Origin: Lachnospiraceae bacterium
GTDB lineage: Bacteria; Bacillota; Clostridia; Lachnospirales; Lachnospiraceae
Reading direction: 5' to 3'
Length of the DNA stretch: 49,336 nucleotides
Assembly: GCA_017623675.1 (NCBI GenBank)
Contig: JAGAOO010000064.1
Coordinates: forward strand, 1-49,336
Made by a program: the position numbers and the translations under genes. Below the pieces are notes generated by a model, which was not told where the DNA came from, searched no databases, and was given only the letters and a program-made list of their open reading frames with translations. Shown piece after piece: positions 14,066 through 22,909 of this stretch. The stretch's first letter is position 1. Each line of letters opens with the position of its first letter.

Positions 14066-15067
14066 TTATCCCTCCTTCTTAAAATATGCTTCCAAAGCTG
14101 CTTCAATCACTTCTTCAATTTCTTTCTGTCTCGTTCCCTCCTTAAAATACTTCTGAATGATCATACCCTGAATCTTAAATGCTTTTGGACGTCCCGGTTT
14201 CTTCAACTGCTTTCCGGAAAGAATATCCTTCATGGAATCTTCATTCAGTTTGCCCTGCATTTCCAGTTTTCTTAAATCCTGTGCCTTTTTAATATCTACC
14301 TTATAGGCATCCAATAAATCATCTAATTGCTGTTGATGTTCTTCCGTTAAGTAAGATATCTCTACTCCGGCACGTAATGCTATCTCATCCATATCCATCC
14401 GGTCTTTTAATTCACTGGTAAGCGTATAGATTCTTAAGTATCTGCCAACTGTATTTTTTGACAGTTCATAGGCATCTCCGGCATCCCGTAAATTGCCTTT
14501 TGTCCCCATTGGGGACAAACCCTCATCAGCCATTGAATTTACTGGGTTTGCAAGGCTTTTAATTTCTTCATTAATTTGCTCTAAAAAGCCTTTTCTGACC
14601 CCCTGAAAATTAGTCGCATTGTAGTGAGCATTTATGACTTCTGCACGTTCACTATGGCTCATATCCGCCCAGGAACGTTGCAGCAGATTTGTTTCCGTTT
14701 CAATCAAATCTGCTTCCGCTTCTGTCAGCCCTGTCTTAATGACTGCCGGTATCTCCTGCAACCCTGCTTCCTGTGCCATTGCAGTTCGCCGGTGTCCGGC
14801 TAATATTTCATATTCATTTCCCAGAGGCTGAACAATGATTGGTTCCAACACGCCGAATTCTTTGATGGACTGTAATAAATCCTGATTCTTTTTTCCTAGA
14901 TTTACCTGAAACTTGTGATTCTTTTTTGGATGCAGCTTAGCAATCGGTAAAAAGCCGGAATGTCCGGTTTCATCCTGCGTCTGTACAACTTCATCAACTT
15001 CCGGTTCAAATCCACCAAACATATCATCCAGACTGGTAAGTTTTCGGTTGGTGTTTAGTTTACTCAT
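14066..15067 (-). CDS. parB: ParB/Spo0J-family partition protein
   Basis: 333 residues. The ParB N-terminal nuclease-like fold is clear: IKEFGVLEPIIVQPLGNEYE, then ILAGHRRTAMAQEAG, then ETETNLLQRSWADMSHSER. A central helix-turn-helix region (DAYELSKNTVGRYLRIY) binds DNA. The C-terminal part is basic and helical. AAGGAGG lies before the ATG at 15067, which overlaps the parA stop by eight bases. With ParA it should act in partition of a plasmid-like or excised form of the element. Confidence 0.9.
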   Translation of the reverse strand: MSKLNTNRKLTSLDDMFGGFEPEVDEVVQTQDETGHSGFLPIAKLHPKKNHKFQVNLGKKNQDLLQSIKEFGVLEPIIVQPLGNEYEILAGHRRTAMAQEAGLQEIPAVIKTGLTEAEADLIETETNLLQRSWADMSHSERAEVINAHYNATNFQGVRKGFLEQINEEIKSLANPVNSMADEGLSPMGTKGNLRDAGDAYELSKNTVGRYLRIYTLTSELKDRMDMDEIALRAGVEISYLTEEHQQQLDDLLDAYKVDIKKAQDLRKLEMQGKLNEDSMKDILSGKQLKKPGRPKAFKIQGMIIQKYFKEGTRQKEIEEVIEAALEAYFKKEG

Positions 15068-15857
15068 GCTCTACTACCTCCTTTGCAAATGCCTGATAGG
15101 CCTGCGAAACTTTGTTATTCTCTGCATACTGAATAATAGATTGACTCTGCAGCGTAGATTCTCCTACTTTTACTGAATATGGAATCTTTGTTTTATAGAT
15201 GGGAACCGCCTGACCGTATGTATTGCATACTATCTCTTCAACGGTCTGTGTCAGACGCATCCGTTCTTTGTACATAGTAAAAAGAATTCCTTCAATCTCC
15301 AGCTCCGGATTAATCTTCCTCTTTACCCGTAAAATGTTCTTCAGCAAGATTTCTAATCCTTTGGCCGATAAATATTCCGGTGTAACAGGTATTATGACGG
15401 CCTGTGCTGCTACAAGTGCATTGATCGTAAGCATGCCCAACGATGGAGAGCAGTCAATGATGATATAATCATAGTCTGCTTTCAGTTCTGCCAGTATTCC
15501 TTTTAATATACTCTCCCGACATACCGCATTTACTAGGCTCACATCCACTGCTGAAAGTTCCATGCTGCATGGAATGAAATCCAGAGCCACACCGCTATCT
15601 GAGGTATGATGATAGATGTAATGATAATCTTCCGGCAGCTCCATATCTTCCATGACACGCTGCATCAGCGTTGCTATTGTACATTCCAGGCTGTCAGTAT
15701 CATCATAACCCATGCACACTGTTAGAGAACTCTGTGGGTCAAAGTCTATCAGCAGAACTTTCTTACCTGCTTCTGCCAGGGCATAACCCAGATTCATTGT
15801 TGTGGTAGTCTTTCCTACACCACCTTTTTGATTTACGACTGCAATAATTTTTCCCAT
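15060..15857 (-). CDS. parA: ParA-family partition ATPase
   Basis: 265 residues from the ATG at 15857, after AAAGAGGTAAAAGAC; a further 14 codons upstream lack a ribosome site and run through an attenuator hairpin. Deviant Walker A KGGVGKTTTTMNLG is at residues 11-24, Walker A' is LLIDFDPQSSLT, and Walker B is YIIIDCSPSLGMLTINAL. This is the Soj/ParA type that works with ParB at a parS site. It is the first gene of the element's long minus-strand cluster. Confidence 0.93.
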   Translation of the reverse strand: MGKIIAVVNQKGGVGKTTTTMNLGYALAEAGKKVLLIDFDPQSSLTVCMGYDDTDSLECTIATLMQRVMEDMELPEDYHYIYHHTSDSGVALDFIPCSMELSAVDVSLVNAVCRESILKGILAELKADYDYIIIDCSPSLGMLTINALVAAQAVIIPVTPEYLSAKGLEILLKNILRVKRKINPELEIEGILFTMYKERMRLTQTVEEIVCNTYGQAVPIYKTKIPYSVKVGESTLQSQSIIQYAENNKVSQAYQAFAKEVVEHE

Positions 15858-15884
15858 GTCTTTTACCTCTTTTCTTAGATTTAA

Positions 15885-15914
15885 AATACAAAAAGACAAG
15901 CATTTGCCTGTCTT
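15885..15914 (-). terminator. Attenuator-like hairpin in the parA leader
   Basis: On the minus strand AAGACAGGC pairs with GCTTGTCTT around AAAT with one mismatch, followed by TTTTGTATTTT, about 30 bases before the parA ATG. It is a plausible leader terminator for the whole cluster. Confidence 0.5.
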
Positions 15915-15949
15915 AATATCAATGTTTACTGTTCAATTCTTCCCTATTA

Positions 15950-16009
15950 CTCTTTTCCCTAAATGGGCCGATGCGTGGGAAGCACATCGACCCTACCCTA
16001 AGAAAAGAG
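15950..16009. other. Nested inverted repeat upstream of parA (parS or origin candidate)
   Basis: Outer arms CTCTTTTC (15950-15957) and GAAAAGAG (16002-16009) enclose inner arms GGGCCGATGCG (15965-15975) and CACATCGACCC (15983-15993) with two mismatches. No coding frame fits here. Par systems often keep their centromere next to parA, but the 16-bp chromosomal parS consensus is not present. Confidence 0.4.
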
Positions 16010-16071
16010 CCCCGTATTGCCGATAGGACAGCATAACACATCATGTCACTATGCGAAGTCAGGTATTCAAA

Positions 16072-16167
16072 ATGGATTGGGTTCTTTTAGGAATTATATT
16101 ACTTTGCATTATTGCTATGGTCTTCTATACCCTGTTGCAAAAGATTGAAAGACTAAGAAGGTATTAA
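16072..16167 (+). CDS. Small single-pass membrane peptide (31 residues)
   Basis: Reads MDWVLLGIILLCIIAMVFYT then LLQKIERLRRY: one membrane helix and a basic end. An in-frame ATG at 16051 would give 38 residues. Ribosome site AGGT is moderate, seven bases before the ATG at 16072. It lies on the plus strand between parA and the nuclease gene, near the presumed element boundary, and ends just before a strong hairpin. Function is unknown; the composition is like many small membrane peptides. Confidence 0.45.
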   Translation: MDWVLLGIILLCIIAMVFYTLLQKIERLRRY

Positions 16168-16175
16168 TCAAATTA

Positions 16176-16204
16176 CAGCGTAGCAGTTTCTGACTGCTAC
16201 GCTG
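16176..16204. terminator. Perfect 12-bp inverted repeat between convergent genes
   Basis: CAGCGTAGCAGT (16176-16187) and ACTGCTACGCTG (16193-16204) around TTCTG. It lies between the small plus-strand gene and the minus-strand nuclease gene. No good T-tract follows on either strand, so it is a hairpin terminator only by position. Confidence 0.5.
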
Positions 16205-16212
16205 ATACTGTC

Positions 16213-16821
16213 CTAATTGGCATTCTCTTGTATCTCATAAAACCAATCTGCATATCGATGATTGGGTTCATATACTACAACCTCTGCCTGTCCTTCCTCC
16301 AACAGAATCGCATTGAACATATATTGTTCAACATCCTCTTTGGATTCAACATCTACATCATCGGTCAGCCAGACATAAGCAAGCACCCGGTCGTATTGGT
16401 CATACAATTCCTCATCATATTGCAAATACAGGGTTTGATAATCCTCTAGATATTCTTTTGTAAATTCACCGGCTTCTTTTCCCTTTTCTGTATTTCGCTC
16501 TACATCCCGGTGTACCGATTCTTCACAATTGACACAAAGCAGTCGTACACGAATCTCTTCACCGGATTTCTCCACGATAATCGTATCTCCATCTACAACA
16601 CGTACCAACCTTACTGCTTCTAATTCTCCACTCTCTTCAACGGTTTTGAATCCTATACGCCCTGCAGCGAAAAGAATTATGACTGCCAATATCAACACAA
16701 TCAAAATCCTTGGCTTGTGACTGCCAATATTTCTTCTTTTTCTTTGATATGACTTACCCTGCCTTTTGGCACGATTTATTGTATCTTTTACTTTTGTTAA
16801 TTCTTGTAATTCTGATTTCAT
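16213..16821 (-). CDS. Membrane-anchored thermonuclease-like (SNase fold) protein
   Basis: 202 residues. A basic N-terminus (KRQGKSYQRKRRNIG) and a membrane helix (about 39-56) precede an SNase domain: RLVRVVDGDTIIVEK, then RVRLLCVNCEES, then DQYDRVLAYVWLTD, then NAILLEEGQAEVV. In the usual family motif RLIGIDTPE, the aspartate that binds calcium is Asn here (CVNCEE); the glutamate and both arginines are present. Catalysis may be changed. The ATG is seven bases after the stop of the M18 peptidase gene, so it appears to be the last gene of that chromosomal operon rather than part of the mobile element. Confidence 0.8.
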   Translation of the reverse strand: MKSELQELTKVKDTINRAKRQGKSYQRKRRNIGSHKPRILIVLILAVIILFAAGRIGFKTVEESGELEAVRLVRVVDGDTIIVEKSGEEIRVRLLCVNCEESVHRDVERNTEKGKEAGEFTKEYLEDYQTLYLQYDEELYDQYDRVLAYVWLTDDVDVESKEDVEQYMFNAILLEEGQAEVVVYEPNHRYADWFYEIQENAN

Positions 16822-16827
16822 TTTCTC

Positions 16828-18144
16828 TCACTCACAACCATACTGAAAATATATCTTAGCCAGTTCCCGTAGGCTTCGATAATCCTCACAGGCTGCCAGT
16901 TCTCTTGCCGAATGCATAGCCAGCATTGGAATTCCCACATCTGCTCCCTGCATCGGCAGAACTGCTGCCAGAATTGGACCTAAGGTCTGTCCTCCGGGCA
17001 TGCCGGAACGGTTTACCTGTTGCTGACAAGGGACACCCCCAATACGGCACAGTTCCTTAATCACTGCCGATGCCTCACTATCAGACAAATACCTCTGACT
17101 GGCACTGGTCTTGATGACCACACCTTTTCCCAAAGGAACCTGATTGGTTGGGTCGCTTTTTTCCGGATAGTTTGGATGATGTCCTTGGGCTCCATCCATA
17201 GAAAGTAAAAATCCCTTTGCCAAGGCATCTCTCCATTTTGTTGTATCAATCCCCAGTGAAACTCCCAACTTTTCCATTACCTGTGGAAGTAACACCGAAT
17301 CTGCCCCCTGCTTAGAACGGCTTCCAATTTCTTCATTGTCAAACATCGCTGCCACAGCAATATTGGAATGCACCTGTCCGGTCAGATCCTCCATTGCCTC
17401 TACCAAAGCGGATACAGAAGCCAGATTGTCAATCCTCGGTGCACAAATCATTTCCTGATGTAAACCCACCAGTTCCGGTGCATCCATATTGTATAAATAC
17501 AAATCATAATCCAGCAGCTCCTCAGAAAGAATTCCAAATTCCTGTTCTAAATATTCTTTCAAAAAATCCTCTGATTCCTGTAATCCAAAAATAGGCATCA
17601 TCTCCTGCTGGATATTCATTTCTGTCTTTTCTCCACCCTTTGCCAAATGAGGTGCCAGGGAAGGAATCACGCAAACTGCCCGCTTTGATTCAATGAATCT
17701 TACCTGCGGATGAAATGCATCTGTTCCTTTTAATACCACCTTTCCGGCTATGCCTAATGGGCGGTCAAACCACGTAGACTTTAATAAGCCTCCATAGGGT
17801 TCCACATTCCCACGTACATAATAATTCCCCGAAAGTTTGGGATTCGCTTTTATTTTTAAACATGGAGAATCCGTATGTGCGGTTGCAATGCGAATATTAG
17901 GACTTCCCTTTTTATATTCCTGTCCTATACTGACTGCAATCAGCATAGAAGGAAACGGGGTCAGCAGATAATTCTTACCTGCTTCTACCTCCCATGATGC
18001 TCCGTATTCTAGTTCCTGAAATCCTGCCTTTAATAGTCGTTCCTTACAGTGTGCTACTACATGAAACGCAGAGGTTCCCCTTTCTATGATTTCCTTGAAT
18101 GTTTCTATTTCTTTGAATGCTTCCTCATTTTTGAATCTTTCCAT
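16828..18144 (-). CDS. M18 family aminopeptidase
   Basis: 438 residues of usual length for the family. Metal-binding and catalytic motifs are in order: TAHTDSPCLKIK (first His-x-Asp), APRIDNLASV, MFDNEEIGSRS, and near the C-terminus PMLAMHSARELA. M18 enzymes are cytosolic dizinc peptidases that prefer acidic or aromatic N-terminal residues. AAAGGTGAAGAA precedes the ATG at 18144, which overlaps the end of the transglutaminase gene by 40 bases, so coupling is likely. Confidence 0.93.
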   Translation of the reverse strand: MERFKNEEAFKEIETFKEIIERGTSAFHVVAHCKERLLKAGFQELEYGASWEVEAGKNYLLTPFPSMLIAVSIGQEYKKGSPNIRIATAHTDSPCLKIKANPKLSGNYYVRGNVEPYGGLLKSTWFDRPLGIAGKVVLKGTDAFHPQVRFIESKRAVCVIPSLAPHLAKGGEKTEMNIQQEMMPIFGLQESEDFLKEYLEQEFGILSEELLDYDLYLYNMDAPELVGLHQEMICAPRIDNLASVSALVEAMEDLTGQVHSNIAVAAMFDNEEIGSRSKQGADSVLLPQVMEKLGVSLGIDTTKWRDALAKGFLLSMDGAQGHHPNYPEKSDPTNQVPLGKGVVIKTSASQRYLSDSEASAVIKELCRIGGVPCQQQVNRSGMPGGQTLGPILAAVLPMQGADVGIPMLAMHSARELAACEDYRSLRELAKIYFQYGCE

Positions 18145-20708
18145 TTCTTCACCTTCTTTTCTATGTCTGCCAGCTCCAACATCACTCGTTTACAATCAAA
18201 GTCCGAGATTCCATTCTTGCTGTAATTGGCTGTTTCTAACAATTCCGCTAATGTCTCTATATCCCAGTTCCAGCCTTCCAGATGCTCTGCCATGAAACCA
18301 AGCTGTTTCTGATAAGTCGGACATTGTGCATATGCCGGACTCTTCTTTCTCAGTCTTTTACTAATAATATGATAATATGCAATTACATTCTCATTGCCAT
18401 TCTCCGTATGCCATGACTGATATTCCCGATAGCTTTGATATCCTTTCCTACCGCCATAGGACAAAATCAGCAATACCAATACAATGATTAATCCAATCCA
18501 GATTCCCTGAATATCATCCAAATCCAGATTCATCGTATTCAGATAGAACGGCGTATCATCTGTCATTTCTTCTTCGTTATTATTTCCGTTTCCAAAGATA
18601 TCCCAGAAGTTCTCCGTTTCTTCTTCCGGTTCCACAGCCGCCGTTGTCACTTCTTCACAAGTCCAAAATCCAACATCCGCGTATTCCTCTTTTATCTGAT
18701 ATACCTCCACCCATGCGTGAGCTCTGGCATCTGTCACCGCAACTTCAACCACACCGGTTTCTCCCAGCTCCGAATCACCGGAATAATAATCATCATAATC
18801 AAAATCATCCAATAACTCACCATTCATAACATCTTCATAGGTGATAACATAACCTTCTACATAACGTGCGGGTATTCCATTATACCGATAAATCATGGTT
18901 GCTGCGGTTGCAAAATGTGCACAGTACCCCTTCTTTTTTTCTAAAAACCATGTGACAAAATCTTCCCCTCGTGGTGTTCTGCCGGGACGTGTAGTATAGG
19001 AAAATTCCTCTTCAAAATAATCCTTTACCTTCTGGATGATAACTTCCTGACTATCGCCCTCCACAATGCCGGCTTCTTCACTGGCTTTGGCTACCGCATC
19101 ATAACATTCTTCCGGCACATCCAGATAGAAAGTTTCCGCCTGCAATTTGACTGTTTTTTCTATATCAACCATTGTAGAAGGTACGCCATATGTTTTTTTC
19201 TCACTTTCTACAATCGGATAATACACATAATCTGCCCATTCGTTTCTTGTGATTTTTCCATTTACGATATTCAGTGCTCCTTCTTCAAGAGTATCACTTC
19301 CCCAATTGGCGTCTGACAGAAGATACCTATAAAAAACCGTATCATCCTGATAGTCGGAAGGTATATAATCGTTCCGATCTATACTACTGAAGGTGTAATA
19401 AGGTGCATACGGATAATTTTCATTTGCACCCACATTATGAATTAACATACGTCCTTCGCTTCCGGCGTACAAATCATTTTTAGCAGAAAACTGATGCTGA
19501 AAACGAAGCACACTTGTTTCTACAACCTCTCCATATGCCAACAATTCCCGTTCCTCTTGAGATAAGGTATTTTCCTCTTTTGTCAATGCACTATAATATG
19601 GATTATCTTCCTTTTCTTCATAGGTCAGCCAACGGGATTCTGCAGATACATAATCCACTCCTACAAATCCCTTCAAATACACCGGTTCGTAGCTGTATGG
19701 CGTAAATCGAACCACTAAATCTGTCTGGTAATCCGGGCTAACGGAAGCAACTCCACCCAACTGACCGCCACTGATACCACCGGTTGCATCATAACGATTG
19801 AATACGGAAAACCCTCTGGTAGCAATCTGCTGTACCATTTCCTCTGATTCTTCCTTTTGCGGATTCTGACGGTAACGCAGATTAAAGGTGTCCTTATTCC
19901 CTGCGACAGAAGTAATTCCGTATAGCAATAATACCACTGCCGCAAAGACTCCAATGGTTTCCAGCATGGTTGCAGCATCCTGTACATACCAGATTCGAAG
20001 CTTTTTCCCCTTTTTATCCTTCCATTTGTAATCCCGATGCTTCCGGTCCATGCCATAAGCTCCACTGCTGTGAATCGCCCACACTGCCAGATAACCGGCC
20101 AGCATCAAAATCACATATAATGCATCCGGCTCTAATCGGAAGTACATTGGTACTATCCAGAATAGTCCTGTCATTACCAGTAAAAACCATACATTCATGG
20201 TTCGGGATATAATGACATTTGCCACAATCATCATGACGGTTCCCACAAAAATAACAATAACAGAAACTGCCAGAATCTCATTCGCTGCTTCAATCTCATA
20301 ATACTGCATACCGGGCAGGTCAAAGTAAAATTCTACTGTCTCAAAGATTCGATTGACAATCAGATAATAACCACTGTTAATGTATACCTGCAAGCCTTGT
20401 ACCAGAAAGAAAAATATAACAAGGAATACTACATATACCGCATCCATCAGCCAACCCCGATAATAAATCGTCGTAAACAACAATGCCATTCCAAATAGAA
20501 TAGCTGCTGTTGGAAGCACATAAAACTCCAAATCAAAGCTGCTTAAAAAACACCCTAAGCAGCCGAAAATCACGCTGAATACCAGCAAACTTTTTACCAT
20601 ACAGTTTTGCAGCCAGCTACTGGTTTCCATCTGCAAGGGTTGCTTCATTACAACACCATCGGATAAAGTAATCTCTATATTTGGTTTTTTCTTACGTTTA
20701 AACCCCAT
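18105..20708 (-). CDS. Transglutaminase-like membrane protein
   Basis: 867 residues from the ATG at 20708, preceded by CAGGAG. About six membrane helices lie in residues 35-270, a large external region follows, and a last helix is near 730-750. The transglutaminase core has KKGYCAHFATAATMIYRYNG (catalytic Cys) and VTDARAHAWVEVY (catalytic His). Where most relatives have W-x-x-x-D-P-T for the third residue, this one reads GFWTCEEVT. The gene follows DUF58 and MoxR genes, a well-known trio thought to act in assembly or processing of surface proteins. Confidence 0.85.
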   Translation of the reverse strand: MGFKRKKKPNIEITLSDGVVMKQPLQMETSSWLQNCMVKSLLVFSVIFGCLGCFLSSFDLEFYVLPTAAILFGMALLFTTIYYRGWLMDAVYVVFLVIFFFLVQGLQVYINSGYYLIVNRIFETVEFYFDLPGMQYYEIEAANEILAVSVIVIFVGTVMMIVANVIISRTMNVWFLLVMTGLFWIVPMYFRLEPDALYVILMLAGYLAVWAIHSSGAYGMDRKHRDYKWKDKKGKKLRIWYVQDAATMLETIGVFAAVVLLLYGITSVAGNKDTFNLRYRQNPQKEESEEMVQQIATRGFSVFNRYDATGGISGGQLGGVASVSPDYQTDLVVRFTPYSYEPVYLKGFVGVDYVSAESRWLTYEEKEDNPYYSALTKEENTLSQEERELLAYGEVVETSVLRFQHQFSAKNDLYAGSEGRMLIHNVGANENYPYAPYYTFSSIDRNDYIPSDYQDDTVFYRYLLSDANWGSDTLEEGALNIVNGKITRNEWADYVYYPIVESEKKTYGVPSTMVDIEKTVKLQAETFYLDVPEECYDAVAKASEEAGIVEGDSQEVIIQKVKDYFEEEFSYTTRPGRTPRGEDFVTWFLEKKKGYCAHFATAATMIYRYNGIPARYVEGYVITYEDVMNGELLDDFDYDDYYSGDSELGETGVVEVAVTDARAHAWVEVYQIKEEYADVGFWTCEEVTTAAVEPEEETENFWDIFGNGNNNEEEMTDDTPFYLNTMNLDLDDIQGIWIGLIIVLVLLILSYGGRKGYQSYREYQSWHTENGNENVIAYYHIISKRLRKKSPAYAQCPTYQKQLGFMAEHLEGWNWDIETLAELLETANYSKNGISDFDCKRVMLELADIEKKVKKWKDSKMRKHSKK

Positions 20709-21762
20709 AATAGACTCCTGCCTGCATTCCATACTCCATGAAGGCTTCTCCACTGCCAAAAGCCCGGTCACCAACCCACAAGAATTGGGCTTCACTTCCC
20801 CGAATTGCCTGAAGCATCTCTCTGCCTAATGTCTGTTCCTCATATAATTCCTCGTAAAACATCATTCGGAAGCCTTCTTCCAACTGTTCCGGAACATCAG
20901 CTTTCCAAATCATTAATTCCTGCATTTTCTGACTCCACCAAACCAGTGAAACCGGTAATTGATTCTGGTGCATGAATTTCACAATTCCATAGGTGCAATC
21001 AAAGACCTCTTCCAGTAATCCATTGCCATTATCATGCAGTTCTATTAACAGAAACAGCTGTCTGGAGGACATACTTACCCGTTCCTTTACCATCAGAATA
21101 TCCTTCTTCACAGAAAGCTTCCAATGAATGTTCTGCATCTTATCACCGGGCTGATATTCCCGCACATCCTGAACTTCTGAAAAATCTGTGCCTTTTTTGG
21201 TACTTTCTTCTACCTCTTCCATGCCCAAAGTATAACCGTTCAAATCGGTCTCAATATCTACCTGTTCATTGGGTAGCACAATTGCTACATATGGTTCGGG
21301 AAACTCTTTTCGAAAAGCAACCAAGCCTAAAAAGTCTCCCAAAACCACCTTTTGTATCCGAAACTCAATATTGCCGCACTTCGAAACCGTAACCGGGTAA
21401 GTAACCGTTTGTCCTTTTTTTGCCCGTATCGGAATTCGAATACTGTGCAACCTGGTCGTCCCATACAACAGATTCGTTACTGTAATCTCAGCCTGACAAT
21501 TCATCACACCCAGAAAGGTAGGATTCAACAATTGGAAACGCACCAGAAATTCTTCTCCCTTATGCATAGATTCACAAGGTCCTTCCCAATGGTAATCCAA
21601 ATGAACTGCCACCCATTTGGTTGCAACAATACTGAAAATTGGTAAAAAGACCATGACCACCATAATCGCCAGATTCAAAAAACTATGAAAAAACCAAAGC
21701 AGCCATCCATTTAAGGCGAATAAAATCAAATATCCAATTATTCGAATGATTCGTTTTATCAT
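20698..21762 (-). CDS. DUF58 domain protein
   Basis: 354 residues with two N-terminal membrane helices (about 7-45) and an external or cytosolic DUF58 part. The signature is TDFSEVQDVREYQPGDKMQN followed by IHWKLSVKKDILMVKE, here preceded by EESTKKG. DUF58 proteins often resemble von Willebrand type A folds and always travel with MoxR ATPases. The stop overlaps the transglutaminase start by 11 bases. No enzymatic role is known with certainty. Confidence 0.9.
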   Translation of the reverse strand: MIKRIIRIIGYLILFALNGWLLWFFHSFLNLAIMVVMVFLPIFSIVATKWVAVHLDYHWEGPCESMHKGEEFLVRFQLLNPTFLGVMNCQAEITVTNLLYGTTRLHSIRIPIRAKKGQTVTYPVTVSKCGNIEFRIQKVVLGDFLGLVAFRKEFPEPYVAIVLPNEQVDIETDLNGYTLGMEEVEESTKKGTDFSEVQDVREYQPGDKMQNIHWKLSVKKDILMVKERVSMSSRQLFLLIELHDNGNGLLEEVFDCTYGIVKFMHQNQLPVSLVWWSQKMQELMIWKADVPEQLEEGFRMMFYEELYEEQTLGREMLQAIRGSEAQFLWVGDRAFGSGEAFMEYGMQAGVYYGV

Positions 21763-21786
21763 GTCCTGTATAACCTCAAATTGCTC

Positions 21787-22710
21787 CTAAGTTCTCGGTG
21801 CTTCCACACTGTTGAAAATCTTCGTCAGAACCGCTTTGGTATCTAAACCTGCTGCCTTTGCTTTGGTACTTAACTTTACACGATGTCCAAGCGTATCATA
21901 GAAGACTGCCTCGATATCCTCCGGTGAAACGAATTCACTTCCCCGCATAAATGCAATTGCCTTTGCCATACGAAGCAATGCGATACTGCCTCGCGGGCTG
22001 GCACCTAACAGAATGTATTCGCTTTCTCTAGTCTTTTCCACCAAAGTAGTAATATACCCATAAATCATTTCATGCACATACATCTCGTTGACCTTTTGCT
22101 GTAACTCGCTGAATTCCTCTCTGGAAATTACTGCCTTTACATGAGACAGAGGTTTTGCCGCATTCCCTTTCAAGATTTCCACTGCATCCTCATGGGACGG
22201 ATACCCCATGGACAGACATACCATAAAGCGGTCTAACTGCGATTCCGGCAGCATCTGTGTGCCGGCAGAGCCAATCGGATTCTCCGTTGCAATTACAGTA
22301 AACGGATTCGGCAGTTGCCTTGTGACGCCATCAACTGTAACATTTCCTTCCTCCATAACCTCTAATAATGCCGACTGTGTCTTTGGTGAAGTACGGTTAA
22401 TCTCATCCGCCAAAAATAAGTTGCAGAAAATGGAGCCTTTTTTGTATTCAAAATCCTTTGTTTGATTGTTGTACATGGAAAATCCTAAGATGTCACTTGG
22501 TAATACATCCGGTGTAAACTGTGTCCGCTTATAATCCATGGACATCGACTTGGCAATGGTCATAGCAAGGGTGGTCTTTCCAACCCCCGGGATATCCTCC
22601 AGCAAGATATGACCTTCTGCCAGCATAGCTGCCAGAACCTTGCGTACCACATCTTCTTTTCCCTTTACCACCTGATTAATTTCTGCTTGTATTTCATCAA
22701 TTTTACTCAT
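21787..22710 (-). CDS. MoxR-family AAA+ ATPase
   Basis: 307 residues. Walker A is EDIPGVGKTTLAMTI, the MoxR-specific RTQFTPDVLPSDILG follows, then Walker B FLADEINRTSPKTQSALLEV, sensor region ATENPIGSAGTQMLPESQLD, and ILGASPRGSIALLRMAKA. MoxR ATPases act as chaperones for metal insertion or assembly with their DUF58 partner, encoded just downstream. AAGGAGG precedes the ATG. It is the first gene of the five-gene operon ending at the nuclease gene. Confidence 0.93.
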   Translation of the reverse strand: MSKIDEIQAEINQVVKGKEDVVRKVLAAMLAEGHILLEDIPGVGKTTLAMTIAKSMSMDYKRTQFTPDVLPSDILGFSMYNNQTKDFEYKKGSIFCNLFLADEINRTSPKTQSALLEVMEEGNVTVDGVTRQLPNPFTVIATENPIGSAGTQMLPESQLDRFMVCLSMGYPSHEDAVEILKGNAAKPLSHVKAVISREEFSELQQKVNEMYVHEMIYGYITTLVEKTRESEYILLGASPRGSIALLRMAKAIAFMRGSEFVSPEDIEAVFYDTLGHRVKLSTKAKAAGLDTKAVLTKIFNSVEAPRT

Positions 22711-22909
22711 GTCTTCCTCCTTACATGACAGGTTAATTTGATTTGTTATCTTTCTCTTTACATTACATTTTGCTTCATATTCTTTCGATTTTGGGTAGAA
22801 ATCCCTTATTAATTATGCTACCATATTTTCAGTAAATAATATAGTTCTTTCTGGGAATATTTTCGTTAAATTACGAACATATAAGAATGCGTTTTGATAA
22901 GGAGATTAT

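Noticed and set aside
22862-22877. TTCGT-N6-ACGAA palindrome before the DUF5721 gene
   Set aside because: Arms are only five bases, the gap is A/T-rich, and no regulator gene is nearby, so chance is likely.
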